Of a stretch of DNA of 64,000 nt, positions 1 through 7,240 are shown piece after piece. The notes below the pieces were generated by a model. The model was not told the origin of the DNA. It did no database searches and saw nothing but the letters and a program-made list of their open reading frames with translations. Within the stretch, counting starts at the first letter, position 1; each line of letters begins with the position of its first letter. Where the stretch lies: assembly GCA_004297775.1 (NCBI GenBank), contig SCUE01000033.1, positions 1-64,000 on the forward strand, in the 5' to 3' direction. The position numbers and the translations under genes are program-made. The stretch is from Chloroflexota bacterium (lineage in GTDB: Bacteria; Chloroflexota; UBA6077; FW602-bin22).

Positions 1-51
1 TCCGGCTGCATCGTCACCCTCCGGGCCTATCGCCCCGAGCACAGACTCCAT
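1..51 (-). CDS. Possible 5' end of a CDS leaving the window
   Basis: An ATG at 51 on the minus strand opens a frame that stays open for all 17 codons to the window edge (MESVLGAIGPEGDDAAG). I do not recognise the product. It lies downstream of, and co-directional with, the Fe-S carrier gene that ends at 107, and a perfect inverted repeat sits just before its start. No clear Shine-Dalgarno sequence is visible. Too short to be sure it is coding. Confidence 0.3.
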   Translation of the reverse strand, partial: MESVLGAIGPEGDDAAG

Positions 52-59
52 CACTCACT

Positions 60-81
60 GTCAACTTGTCAATAAGTTGAC
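60..81. promoter_or_regulatory. Perfect 8-bp inverted repeat (possible operator)
   Basis: GTCAACTT, a 6-base spacer (GTCAAT), then AAGTTGAC. It lies between the Fe-S carrier stop at 107 and the possible start at 51. The arms have no T-tract after them, so an intrinsic terminator is unlikely; a dimeric regulator site is the simpler reading. The minus strand also reads TTGACA across the repeat, a possible -35. Function is inferred only from symmetry and position. Confidence 0.4.
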
Positions 82-106
82 CGGAGACGATTACTGGGCC
101 GGCCCT

Positions 107-487
107 CTAGCCGCAGCTCCGAGCTGTCTCGGCGTTGTTGCCGGTGTCAAAGCTGTGCCCGCAGGAGCAGCTACGCACCGCGTTCGGGTTGTAGACGGTG
201 AACCCGCCACCCATCAGTGCGTCGACGTAGTCGATCTCCGCGCCGCCGATGTACATCAGGCTGACTTCATCGACCACGAGGCGCACCCCGTCGCGCTCGA
301 CGACGATGTCGTCATCGGCTGGGCTCTCCTCGAAGGACATTCCGTACGACAAACCGGAGCAGCCACCCGGCGAGACGAACACGCGAAGCGCAATATCCGG
401 ATTGCCCTTCTTTCGAATCACGCGCTTCAACTCGTCGACGGCGGTCTCGGTGATGGAGAGCGGACTGGCGAGAGCAACGTCTGTCAT
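107..487 (-). CDS. A-type iron-sulfur cluster carrier (IscA/ErpA/HesB family)
   Basis: A 126-residue protein of the usual size for A-type carriers, which take a nascent Fe-S cluster from the scaffold and hand it to apo-proteins in the cytoplasm. The three family cysteines are present: C43 in PGGCSGL and C107/C109 in the C-terminal SCSCG motif. The ATG start follows the folD stop by 25 bases, so it may be the last gene of an fchA-folD-carrier transcript. The window holds no cysteine desulfurase or scaffold gene beside it, so I cannot separate IscA, ErpA and SufA by context. Family assignment is secure; the exact client is unknown. Confidence 0.93.
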   Translation of the reverse strand: MTDVALASPLSITETAVDELKRVIRKKGNPDIALRVFVSPGGCSGLSYGMSFEESPADDDIVVERDGVRLVVDEVSLMYIGGAEIDYVDALMGGGFTVYNPNAVRSCSCGHSFDTGNNAETARSCG

Positions 488-512
488 AGCGATTAGTAAA
501 GCACCCGCTTTC

Positions 513-1379
513 CTAACGTGTCAAGGACGGAAATGTTCGCTGTGCCGCCATAAGCGTGTTCTTCATCAACATGGTGACAGTCATCGGGCCGGTTCCACCC
601 GGCACCGGCGTGATCGCTCCGGCGACCTCGAGTGCCGACTCGTACTCTACATCGCCAACGACCGAATCGCCGACAACGCTCGCGCCGAAGTCGATCACGA
701 TAGCGCCGGGTCGCAACCACTCTCCTTGAACGAGTCGCGGAACGCCAGCGGCCGCGACCAGGATATCGGCCTGTCCGACGATCGATTCTAGGTCGGCGGT
801 GTGGGAGTGGCAAATCGTCACGGTGGCATCCCGGTGCAAGAGCATGAACGCCATCGGCTTTCCGACGCTGGCGCTTCGGCCGATCACGACTGCTCTCTTG
901 CCGCGCACCGAGGCGCCAATGTGCTCGAGCAGTGCGATTCCGCCCGACGGCGTCGCCGGTGCGAAGAAGCTTCCGCTGTTGCTGAAGAGGAATCCGGCGT
1001 TGATGGGGTGAACGCCATCGACATCCTTCGCGACGGGAATCGCCAGCGAGACTCGCTCGACGCTGACGTGTGGTGGCAACGGCATCTCGACGAGGACTCC
1101 ATGGATCGCTGGATTTGCCCCGAGGTCGGCCAGAAGGCCGGTCACTTCCGACTCGGGCGTGTCCTCACCGAGGCGATGCTGAACGACGCCGAAGTCGTTC
1201 CGCTCGAACTCCCGCTTGATCTGCCGGGCGTAACGTTCGGACGGTGGGTCCGAGCCGACAAAGACGACCGCGATTGTCGGTGGCGCGTCCCGTTCGCTCG
1301 CGAAACGCCGCGCCGAGTCGCGCAACGATGATCGGATCGTGGTGGACGCCGCGCGTCCGTCGATGACGGTCGCGGTCAC
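513..1379 (-). CDS. folD: FolD-type methylene-tetrahydrofolate dehydrogenase, cyclohydrolase residues altered
   Basis: A 288-residue FolD homologue, an NADP-dependent 5,10-methylene-THF dehydrogenase normally also a methenyl-THF cyclohydrolase. The GTG start at 1379 overlaps the fchA stop (GTGA); longer readings of this frame run back inside fchA. Seen: VGSDPPSERY near residues 41-50, GRSASVGKP Rossmann loop, KDVDG with D121, and the C-terminal PGGTGPMTV. Numbering matches E. coli FolD without gaps to residue 121. At two catalytic positions the residue differs: Tyr50 is kept, but Lys54 is Ile and Gln98 is Glu. Lys54 is known to be essential for cyclohydrolase activity, so this enzyme may be dehydrogenase-only, with FchA supplying the second step. 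Confidence 0.93.
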   Translation of the reverse strand: MTATVIDGRAASTTIRSSLRDSARRFASERDAPPTIAVVFVGSDPPSERYARQIKREFERNDFGVVQHRLGEDTPESEVTGLLADLGANPAIHGVLVEMPLPPHVSVERVSLAIPVAKDVDGVHPINAGFLFSNSGSFFAPATPSGGIALLEHIGASVRGKRAVVIGRSASVGKPMAFMLLHRDATVTICHSHTADLESIVGQADILVAAAGVPRLVQGEWLRPGAIVIDFGASVVGDSVVGDVEYESALEVAGAITPVPGGTGPMTVTMLMKNTLMAAQRTFPSLTR

Positions 1380-2002
1380 TCCAGCCGGGCCTCGACTGCC
1401 GCCATCACGCGTCCGAGACGACCGCCGGCCGACGCCTCCAAGCGGGAAATCGCGGCTTGAAGCTCGCCCCGCGTCGAGGAATCCTTGATGCTGAGAAGGT
1501 TGACGCGGACGTTCAGGATCGCGGCGCGCATCGCCGCCTCGGAGAACAGCGCCGCGACCGCCGCGTCCGACACCAGACGCGGATTCCCGCGCTCCCCAAT
1601 CGGCCGGCACAAGTCGAGCACCTCCGCGGCCCGTGAGGCGATTCGCAGCGGCACACGGGCGCAGGCAACTAGGGCCGATTGCATGGCTGAAAACCGCGCG
1701 GCGATTTCGGATTCGGTGCCGCGCGGTAGGCGGGTCGCGCGTGAATAGGCATCGAACGCGGCCGCGTCCTCGTCGACGAGCGTCACGAGTTCCTCGCGAA
1801 CGCGATCGCTCCGGTCCGCCAGCGCGCGCATCTCGTCGTCGACCGCGGCAAACTTCGGCCGTCCAACAGTGAAATGGCAAACCATCGCGGCCAGAGCCGC
1901 ACCCATCGCACCGCAATAGGCGGCCGCCCCGCCGCCACCGGGTACTGGAGAGCCAGAGGCTAGGTGAGCCGCGAAATCTCGCAGCGATTCGTCAGTGTAC
2001 AC
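1376..2002 (-). CDS. fchA: FchA-type methenyl-THF cyclohydrolase / formiminotransferase-cyclodeaminase family
   Basis: A 208-residue helical protein of the FTCD_C (cyclodeaminase/cyclohydrolase) family. The N-terminal SGSPVPGGGGAAAY loop is the folate-site signature, and the length fits stand-alone FchA rather than bifunctional FTCD. It probably hydrolyses methenyl-THF to 10-formyl-THF. It starts with GTG at 2002, only five bases after a TATAAT on the same strand, so the mRNA may be leaderless. Its stop overlaps the folD start by four bases, tying production of the two C1-folate enzymes together. A cyclodeaminase role is possible, but no histidine-degradation genes are nearby. Confidence 0.88.
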   Translation of the reverse strand: MYTDESLRDFAAHLASGSPVPGGGGAAAYCGAMGAALAAMVCHFTVGRPKFAAVDDEMRALADRSDRVREELVTLVDEDAAAFDAYSRATRLPRGTESEIAARFSAMQSALVACARVPLRIASRAAEVLDLCRPIGERGNPRLVSDAAVAALFSEAAMRAAILNVRVNLLSIKDSSTRGELQAAISRLEASAGGRLGRVMAAVEARLE

Positions 2003-2007
2003 GCGGG

Positions 2008-2013
2008 ATTATA
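2008..2013 (-). promoter_or_regulatory. -10 box for fchA-folD
   Basis: TATAAT on the minus strand, five bases before the fchA GTG. No convincing -35 is seen. A start site six to seven bases downstream would fall on the start codon, giving a leaderless transcript. Confidence 0.55.
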
Positions 2014-2042
2014 TGGCGTGACACTTCCTGCCCCGATCAGCT

Positions 2043-2072
2043 TTGCGGGCGATGCACGGGCGGATGTATAAA
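2043..2072 (+). promoter_or_regulatory. Promoter for usp-trkA-trkA
   Basis: TTGCGG (2043-2048), an 18-base spacer and TATAAA (2067-2072), followed after eight bases by the GTG of the universal stress protein gene. It shares a 78-base divergent intergenic region with the fchA promoter. Confidence 0.55.
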
Positions 2073-2080
2073 CGAGTACC

Positions 2081-2512
2081 GTGACTTCAGGCGGGCGATT
2101 TGTTGTGCCCATTTGTGGCCGGGGGCCAGATCGCGATGCCATGGATCTGGCTTGCCTCCTCGCCAAGCGCGTGAAGGGCAGCGTCGAGGCTGTCTTTGTC
2201 ATCGAGGTCAATCGCAGTCTGCCGATAGACGCTGAACTGCAGCCCGAGATCGATCGCGGCGAGGAAGTCCTCCAAAAGGCGGCCGATGTCGCCCGAGAGT
2301 GCGCGGTTACCTATGAGTCGGCCTTGTTGCAAGCGCGCGATGTCGGGGCCGCGATCGTTGACGAGGCCGTTCAAGTCCGCGCCGACGCGATCGTGATGGG
2401 GCTGCCGTACAAGCGGCGGTTCGGTGAATTCGACATCGGCCCGTGTGTACAGTATGTCCTGCGTAACGCGCCTTGCCGTGTCTTGATCGCCCGACAGCAG
2501 ATCGAGTCGTGA
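2081..2512 (+). CDS. Universal stress protein (UspA family), potassium-uptake associated
   Basis: A 143-residue UspA-fold protein. The C-terminal stretch GLPYKRRFGEFDIGPCVQYV followed by NAPCRVLI corresponds to the family nucleotide-binding segment, though the second Gly of the classic G-x2-G-x9-G pattern is missing, so ATP binding is uncertain. It begins at a GTG eight bases after a -10 box and its stop overlaps the first TrkA gene (GTGA). Usp proteins often accompany Trk/Ktr potassium systems, and this coupling suggests it senses nucleotide or stress state for K+ uptake. No membrane pore subunit (TrkH) is in the window. Confidence 0.85.
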   Translation: MTSGGRFVVPICGRGPDRDAMDLACLLAKRVKGSVEAVFVIEVNRSLPIDAELQPEIDRGEEVLQKAADVARECAVTYESALLQARDVGAAIVDEAVQVRADAIVMGLPYKRRFGEFDIGPCVQYVLRNAPCRVLIARQQIES

Positions 2513-2943
2513 AGGTCGTCATACTTGGGTGCGGGCGGGTCGGGGCTCGCCTTGCAAACACACTCGATGCCGGGGGTCACCGGGTGTCGATCATCGACCG
2601 AAACCCGGATGCGTTTCGACGCTTTCTGGCATCGGGCTTTACGGGTCTGGCCGTCGCGGGAATTGGCATCGACGAAGATGTCCTGCGTCGCGCGCGAATC
2701 GAGGATGCCGACGTATTCGTCGCGGCGACGAATCTCGACAACGTGAACGCAATGGCAAGCCAGATCGCGCAGCACATCTTTCACGTGCCGCGCGTCGTCG
2801 CGCGTATGTACGATCCGGTCCGCGAAGAGGTCTACCAGACGCTCGGGTTGACAACGGTGTGTCCCACGGTCGTCGGCGCCGAGCGAATCAAGGAAATGCT
2901 CGATTCACGCTGGCAGGATTGCGCGGCGCGGGCGGGAGGATAG
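2509..2943 (+). CDS. TrkA-like K+ channel/transport regulator, RCK_N domain only
   Basis: A 144-residue protein with an N-terminal Rossmann fold: LGCGRVGARLA, then IIDRNPDAF with the acidic residue that binds NAD ribose, then AATNLDNVN. It ends after the RCK_N domain and has no RCK_C ligand domain. The GTG at 2509 overlaps the usp stop. Such half-size TrkA proteins act as cytoplasmic gating subunits of TrkH/KtrB-type potassium transporters, often as heteromers with a second TrkA; the next gene supplies one. Start choice rests on the GTGA overlap and on the motif beginning at residue 2. Confidence 0.88.
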   Translation: MKVVILGCGRVGARLANTLDAGGHRVSIIDRNPDAFRRFLASGFTGLAVAGIGIDEDVLRRARIEDADVFVAATNLDNVNAMASQIAQHIFHVPRVVARMYDPVREEVYQTLGLTTVCPTVVGAERIKEMLDSRWQDCAARAGG

Positions 2944-2948
2944 TCGGC

Positions 2949-3614
2949 GTGTACGTGGTTGTCGCCGGTGGCGGTAAGGTTGGCTACTACCTGGCGCGTT
3001 CGCTGCTGGATGAGGGCCACGAAGTCCTGATCCTGGAGCGTGACAAGCAGCGCGCCGATTCGATCGCCGACGACCTCGGCAGCATCGTGCTGCGTGGAGA
3101 CGCGTGTGAGGCATCGACGCTGGCCGACGCCGGCGCATCTCGTGCAGACGTTGTCGTGGCGGTCACGGGGGACGATGAGGATAACCTCGTCATCTGCCAA
3201 CTCGCGAAGAAGAAGTTCAACGCCGGCCGTACTGTGGCGCGTATCAATAACCCCAAGAATCGGCAAATCTTCAACTTGCTGGGTGTGGACGCGGCGATCA
3301 GTTCGACCGAGATCATCCTGACCCAGATCCGCGAAGAGATGCCGAGTCACGCCCTCTTGCACCTCGTGCGCCTTCGATCGCGCGATCTCGAACTCGTCGA
3401 TGCGACGATCGGTTCGGGCTCGCCACTGATTGGCCATCCGATCAGCCAGGCCGGCCTGCCAATGGACTCCAGAGTGCTCCTCATCCTGCGCGACGGTGAT
3501 GCGGTGATCCCGACACCACAAACGGAGTTTCGTGAGCGCGACGAGGTCGTTGCTCTCTGTCGTCTGGCCGGAGAGGCCGCGCTCCGTCAGGCGCTGGGCG
3601 CGAGATTAGGCTGA
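2949..3614 (+). CDS. trkA: TrkA-like K+ uptake regulator, RCK_N plus RCK_C
   Basis: A 221-residue protein five bases after the first TrkA. Residues 1-135 form the NAD-binding RCK_N domain (VAGGGKVGYYLA, then a conserved LERD). Residues from about 140 to 221 form RCK_C, ending in the typical DSRVLLILRDGDAVIP and RERDEVVALC strands. It probably assembles with the shorter TrkA to gate a TrkH-type potassium transporter encoded elsewhere. Its last nine bases overlap the convergent HNH gene, leaving no room for a terminator between them. Confidence 0.9.
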   Translation: MYVVVAGGGKVGYYLARSLLDEGHEVLILERDKQRADSIADDLGSIVLRGDACEASTLADAGASRADVVVAVTGDDEDNLVICQLAKKKFNAGRTVARINNPKNRQIFNLLGVDAAISSTEIILTQIREEMPSHALLHLVRLRSRDLELVDATIGSGSPLIGHPISQAGLPMDSRVLLILRDGDAVIPTPQTEFRERDEVVALCRLAGEAALRQALGARLG

Positions 3615-4130
3615 GATCGCCTGAATTTCCCACTCGGGGATGAACTTGCGCCAGTCACCATTCGAATGCAGGTACTGGTGCAGGATGTAGTAGGTCGATA
3701 CCTTCGGCTGAAAGGGTGACCGCAGCAATTGCATTCGGGATTCGTCGACCGTCTTGCCGCCCTTCCGGTGGTTGCAGGCGCGACACGCGCTAACGAGATT
3801 CTCCCATGTGTGTCGTCCGCCTCGGTGACGCGGTATCACGTGGTCAATCGTCAGGTCGCGGCCACGGACGCCGCAATATTGACAGGTGAAGCCATCGCGC
3901 ACGAACACTTCCTTGCGGCAGAGGCGCGCCTTCGGTCGCGGACGCCGAATGAGGTAGATGAGCCGAATGACCGACGGGACACGAAAGTGCGTCGAGGTCG
4001 TGCGAAGCGTACCCATTCCGTGCTCGAGCACCTCGGCCTTGCCCCGGTCGAGCAGAACCAGGGCGCGCTTCTGGTTGCAGACGTTGAGTGGCTCGTAGTT
4101 CTGATTGAGGACCAGCACCGGACCGTTCAC
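3606..4130 (-). CDS. HNH endonuclease family protein
   Basis: A 174-residue protein with a beta-beta-alpha-metal HNH domain in its second half: FTCQYCG, then LTIDHVIPRHRGG, then ENLVSACRACNHRKGG. Two CxxC pairs probably hold a structural zinc, and the DH of IDHV is the catalytic pair. The N-terminal MNGPVLVLNQNYEPLNVCN is typical of the widespread bacterial McrA-like stand-alone HNH family, whose biological role is not settled. It starts with GTG and a GAGGGG Shine-Dalgarno-like stretch lies upstream. Nothing around it (no methylase, terminase or intron) suggests restriction or mobility. Confidence 0.85.
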   Translation of the reverse strand: MNGPVLVLNQNYEPLNVCNQKRALVLLDRGKAEVLEHGMGTLRTTSTHFRVPSVIRLIYLIRRPRPKARLCRKEVFVRDGFTCQYCGVRGRDLTIDHVIPRHRGGRHTWENLVSACRACNHRKGGKTVDESRMQLLRSPFQPKVSTYYILHQYLHSNGDWRKFIPEWEIQAISA

Positions 4131-4196
4131 GGCAATGCCCCTCGCTTGCCTGTAGGGTGGCGGGATTGTAGCAATGGCCTGTAATCGCCTTCACCA

Positions 4197-6155
4197 ATGA
4201 CTGCTCGCGCGATTCGATGGTCGAGCCTGTTCGCGGTTCTTCTGATCTTGGCACTCGACGGGTGCAGCGCGCGATCAACGCCGATGGCGCCGGTCGGACC
4301 TGAGCCAGAGAAAGTCATCAACGACCTTGCGACACCGACCACGATTGTCACTGTCGCGGCGACGCCGCTAACGAGCGCCACCGGCGTTGCCGTGGCCACG
4401 GTGGCGGTTCGTAGCACTCCGGCGCCCTGGGATGACCCCGAGGGGGAGCTCATCCGAGTCCTTTCAACCGACGCCTCGGAGCGCGATTCGGTTCGACTTG
4501 CTCGCGAATTCAATCGCATCGCGTCGGTGGCGCCGACCGACCCCACGGCGCCATCACGGCAGTTCTGGGTCAGCGATCCGGGGCGCCGGGCGATCTTCTC
4601 GATCGAGGGCCGCCTTTTCCGGCGTTCGACATCGGTCGATGTCTGGAACCAGGACGGCCAGACCATCGATGCGGAAGGACTCGATCGATCAGTGACGCGA
4701 TTCGAATCGGTCACCCGTCCGAAGTTGGCACGGGGCCTCTTCCCGAGTCTCCCTTTGGCCGAGTTCGAACGACTGGCGATCGTCAACGCGCGCGTTGGCG
4801 GCGTCATCGGGTACTTCAGCTCGTCGAACGAGCATCCTCCCGGTATCGTCAGGAGTGGAAACAGCCTGGCGATGATCCTGATGAGCCTCCAGAATGCCCG
4901 GCCTGGCTCAGACGTGTACGACGCGGGCCTTGCACACGAATTCACGCATCTGATGCAGTGGCGCGCCGATCGTGCGGAGGAAACGTGGGTGAGTGAGGGC
5001 ACGGCCGAGTACGCCATCGCGACGGCCGGCCTGGGCGCAGGCGGCAGTCGCTCGGCGTTCCTGCGCGCTCCTCGGACGCAACTGAATCACTGGGCGGAGC
5101 GTCTCGAGAATTCGCCGGCGCACTACGGAGCGGCGGAATTGTTCTTCACGTTCGCCGCCGATCGCCTTGGCGGCGACGCGTTTGTCGCTGATGTCATCGT
5201 CGATCGAGGTCGTGGTCTGGCCGCGATCGATGCGATCGTGCGCCGCCGAGGTCCATACGGATCGGTCGATGACTTGATTGCCGACTGGATGGCGCACAAC
5301 TATGGCAATCGATATGGCCGGCTGGACTACGTCTCGGGAAATGTGATGGCGGTCGCGGCCGATCCGGTCGCTCCGTCCACGACCGTGACCGTTCCGCAGT
5401 ATTCGGCGCACTATGTGGCGCTGACGACATACAACGCCGGATCCACCGTCGAGGTGCGATTCGCGCCAACTGTTCGTCTGGTTGGCGCGCCGGCACGTCC
5501 GACGCCGTTCTGGTGGGCGCGTCGCGGTGACGGCATCGAGAGTCGCCTGACGCGAGCGATCGATTTGCGCCAGGTGTCATCCGCGACCCTCCGCTTCTCG
5601 ATCTGGCACGATCTTGAGGAGGACTTCGACTACGGATTCGTGTCCGGATCGATCGACGGTGGCGTCTCGTGGACGACGCTTCGAGCAACGACGACGCGAA
5701 CGTCCGATCCGAATGACGCCAATCTCGGTCACGGGTTCACTGGCGCCACTCCCGGCTGGGTCTCCGAGACCGTGGAACTAGCGCCGCTGGTGGGCCGACT
5801 CGCGTTGATACGATTCCACGTGGTCACCGACGACTCATATAGCGGCGCCGGCCTCTGCATCGCCGATGCCGAGGTGCCAGAGATCGGCTGGCGCGACGTG
5901 CCGGACGACGGCGACTGGACTGTCGAGGGATTCGCGCGGGTGGCGAACCGTATGCCGCAGCGAGTTCGGGCCGTGATCGTGGTGCCCGGCGACGCCGCGC
6001 CGACGGTCATCACACTCGTGCCGACCGACCCCGGCCGACTGTTCGGTCGCGTACCGGCGCTGCTGGCCGGGCAACGTGCCGCGCTGATCGTCGCGCCGTT
6101 GACCCCGGTCACGCTTGAACCCGCGACCATCACGATCACGGTGGCGGCGCCGTAG
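4197..6155 (+). CDS. Secreted lipoprotein: HExxH peptidase domain plus InhA-like MAM domain
   Basis: A 652-residue exported lipoprotein. The signal peptide ends in a lipobox with Cys23 (LALDGC), followed by a Thr/Pro-rich spacer. A gluzincin-type zinc site is visible: H247-E248-F-T-H251, then a candidate third ligand E267 in SEGTAEYA. Residues about 438-570 (WWARRGDGIESRL, then DFDYGFVSGSIDGGVSW, then LALIRFHVVTDDS) resemble the MAM-like beta-sandwich of immune inhibitor A metallopeptidases. It would be anchored outside the membrane and cut proteins there. The central domain does not match a family I can name. Monocistronic, on the strand opposite to HNH. Confidence 0.75.
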   Translation: MTARAIRWSSLFAVLLILALDGCSARSTPMAPVGPEPEKVINDLATPTTIVTVAATPLTSATGVAVATVAVRSTPAPWDDPEGELIRVLSTDASERDSVRLAREFNRIASVAPTDPTAPSRQFWVSDPGRRAIFSIEGRLFRRSTSVDVWNQDGQTIDAEGLDRSVTRFESVTRPKLARGLFPSLPLAEFERLAIVNARVGGVIGYFSSSNEHPPGIVRSGNSLAMILMSLQNARPGSDVYDAGLAHEFTHLMQWRADRAEETWVSEGTAEYAIATAGLGAGGSRSAFLRAPRTQLNHWAERLENSPAHYGAAELFFTFAADRLGGDAFVADVIVDRGRGLAAIDAIVRRRGPYGSVDDLIADWMAHNYGNRYGRLDYVSGNVMAVAADPVAPSTTVTVPQYSAHYVALTTYNAGSTVEVRFAPTVRLVGAPARPTPFWWARRGDGIESRLTRAIDLRQVSSATLRFSIWHDLEEDFDYGFVSGSIDGGVSWTTLRATTTRTSDPNDANLGHGFTGATPGWVSETVELAPLVGRLALIRFHVVTDDSYSGAGLCIADAEVPEIGWRDVPDDGDWTVEGFARVANRMPQRVRAVIVVPGDAAPTVITLVPTDPGRLFGRVPALLAGQRAALIVAPLTPVTLEPATITITVAAP

Positions 6156-6234
6156 GCCGCGCCCTCAGTCAGTGGTGCTCGGCACGGTCGCGTATACTGG
6201 CGTTCGGGTCGTCAGGGTGGTGGGATAGTCGAAG

Positions 6235-6444
6235 GTGTATGCGCTCCCGAAGTGCCAAAAGTGCCAGTCAGGCGATCTCGTACCGTTGTCCGACTTCGGT
6301 TCGCAGGGTGCGCCGATTCATTATAAGGCGTGGGTCTGCACGAATCCCTCGTGCGGATTCAACATCAAGATTCGAAATGGTGACGTGTACATGAACGAGC
6401 CAATCGGGTCGGGATCGTCGTACCCGCCGCGTCCCCGGGCCTAG
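6235..6444 (+). CDS. Small zinc-ribbon protein
   Basis: A 69-residue protein with four cysteines in zinc-ribbon spacing: C7-x2-C10 and C35-x4-C40 (KCQKCQSGDLV and WVCTNPSCGFN). The tail after residue 55 is Gly/Ser/Pro-rich and probably disordered. No catalytic domain is present. A role in binding RNA, DNA or protein is only a guess. It starts with GTG; a TATACT box lies at 6193-6198. The last four bases overlap the convergent rimM gene. Clean motif spacing and codon pattern make it a real gene despite its size. Confidence 0.7.
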   Translation: MYALPKCQKCQSGDLVPLSDFGSQGAPIHYKAWVCTNPSCGFNIKIRNGDVYMNEPIGSGSSYPPRPRA

Positions 6445-6959
6445 TCCCCGCGAAGTAGCCCCGGGATCGGGTGAACGACGACATGGCCGCCGGCCGTGTC
6501 GATTGATTTCACGACGTCCGCAATCGCGGGAATGAGGTGTTCGCCCGCATCGTCACGAACGACGTAAACATCGTTCGCGCCAGTCCTCAGAACGTCGGCA
6601 ATCGTCCCAAGACGCGACCCCTCGGCAGTCCAGACTTCCAAGCCGATCAGCTCGTGGACGAAGTATTCCCCACGTGGTCGGTGCGCCTGCGCGACTGACA
6701 CATAGAGGAACTCGCCTCGAAGTGCATCGGCCTCTTCACGACTCTCGACGCCGGCAAGGTGAAAGACCGCCGCTCGACCGGACATACGCGCGCTCGCGAC
6801 CGCGATCTGCCGATGGCTCTCGCCAATGAGCAGTTCGGTGCGGCAGACCAACGCCCGCGGAAAGTCGGTCAAGACGGCGACTTTGAGATCGCCCTTCAGT
6901 CCGTGCGCACCAACGATACGTCCGACGGCCAGAACCGCCGGACGCTCGGTCGCGATCAG
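6441..6959 (-). CDS. rimM: Ribosome maturation factor RimM, apparent CTG start
   Basis: RimM assists 30S head assembly and binds ribosomal protein S19. The N-terminal barrel starts VGRIVGAHGLKGDLKVAVL and the C-terminal PRC barrel contains the segment HELIGLEVW to LIPAIADVV. No ATG, GTG or TTG occurs in frame before the conserved VGRIVGAHG; the first is a TTG inside the domain. A CTG at 6959 overlaps the khpA stop (CTGA), exactly where neighbours use ATGA or GTGA, and gives 172 residues, the normal RimM length. I take it as the start. A sequencing error changing the start is the alternative. Order rpsP-khpA-rimM is conserved in bacteria; trmD and rplS do not follow here. Confidence 0.88.
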   Translation of the reverse strand: MIATERPAVLAVGRIVGAHGLKGDLKVAVLTDFPRALVCRTELLIGESHRQIAVASARMSGRAAVFHLAGVESREEADALRGEFLYVSVAQAHRPRGEYFVHELIGLEVWTAEGSRLGTIADVLRTGANDVYVVRDDAGEHLIPAIADVVKSIDTAGGHVVVHPIPGLLRGD

Positions 6960-7183
6960 ATGATCTCCAGAGACGCGCGCTTGCCTTCGCGCGCGGCCGC
7001 GACTTTCAGTAGGGTTCGGATCGCGTTCGCGATCCGGCCCTCCTTGCCAATGATCTTGCCCATATCATCGGGCGCGACCTGGAGCTCAAAAATGACAGAC
7101 TGCTCGCCTTCGACCTGCGTAACACGCACGGCCTCTGGTCGATCGACCAGCGATCGGGCGATGTACTCGATCAGCTCCTTCAC
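6956..7183 (-). CDS. khpA: KhpA, KH-domain RNA-binding protein
   Basis: A 75-residue protein consisting of one KH domain. The RNA-contacting GxxG loop is at residues 46-49 (MGKIIGKEGRIANAIR). KhpA, often with KhpB/EloR, binds many RNAs and affects cell division and elongation in Gram-positive bacteria. The GTG start at 7183 has an AAGGAG Shine-Dalgarno eight bases upstream. It lies between rpsP and rimM, the usual location, and its stop overlaps the proposed rimM start. Confidence 0.93.
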   Translation of the reverse strand: MKELIEYIARSLVDRPEAVRVTQVEGEQSVIFELQVAPDDMGKIIGKEGRIANAIRTLLKVAAAREGKRASLEII

Positions 7184-7240
7184 AATCGATCTCCTTGCGC
7201 GCGAGTGAGTGTCGGTTATCGCCGCGCACGATGGTAGCGG

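Noticed and set aside
3606..4130. HNH protein as homing endonuclease or restriction enzyme
   Set aside because: No intron, intein, methyltransferase or phage genes nearby; the family is a common stand-alone chromosomal one.
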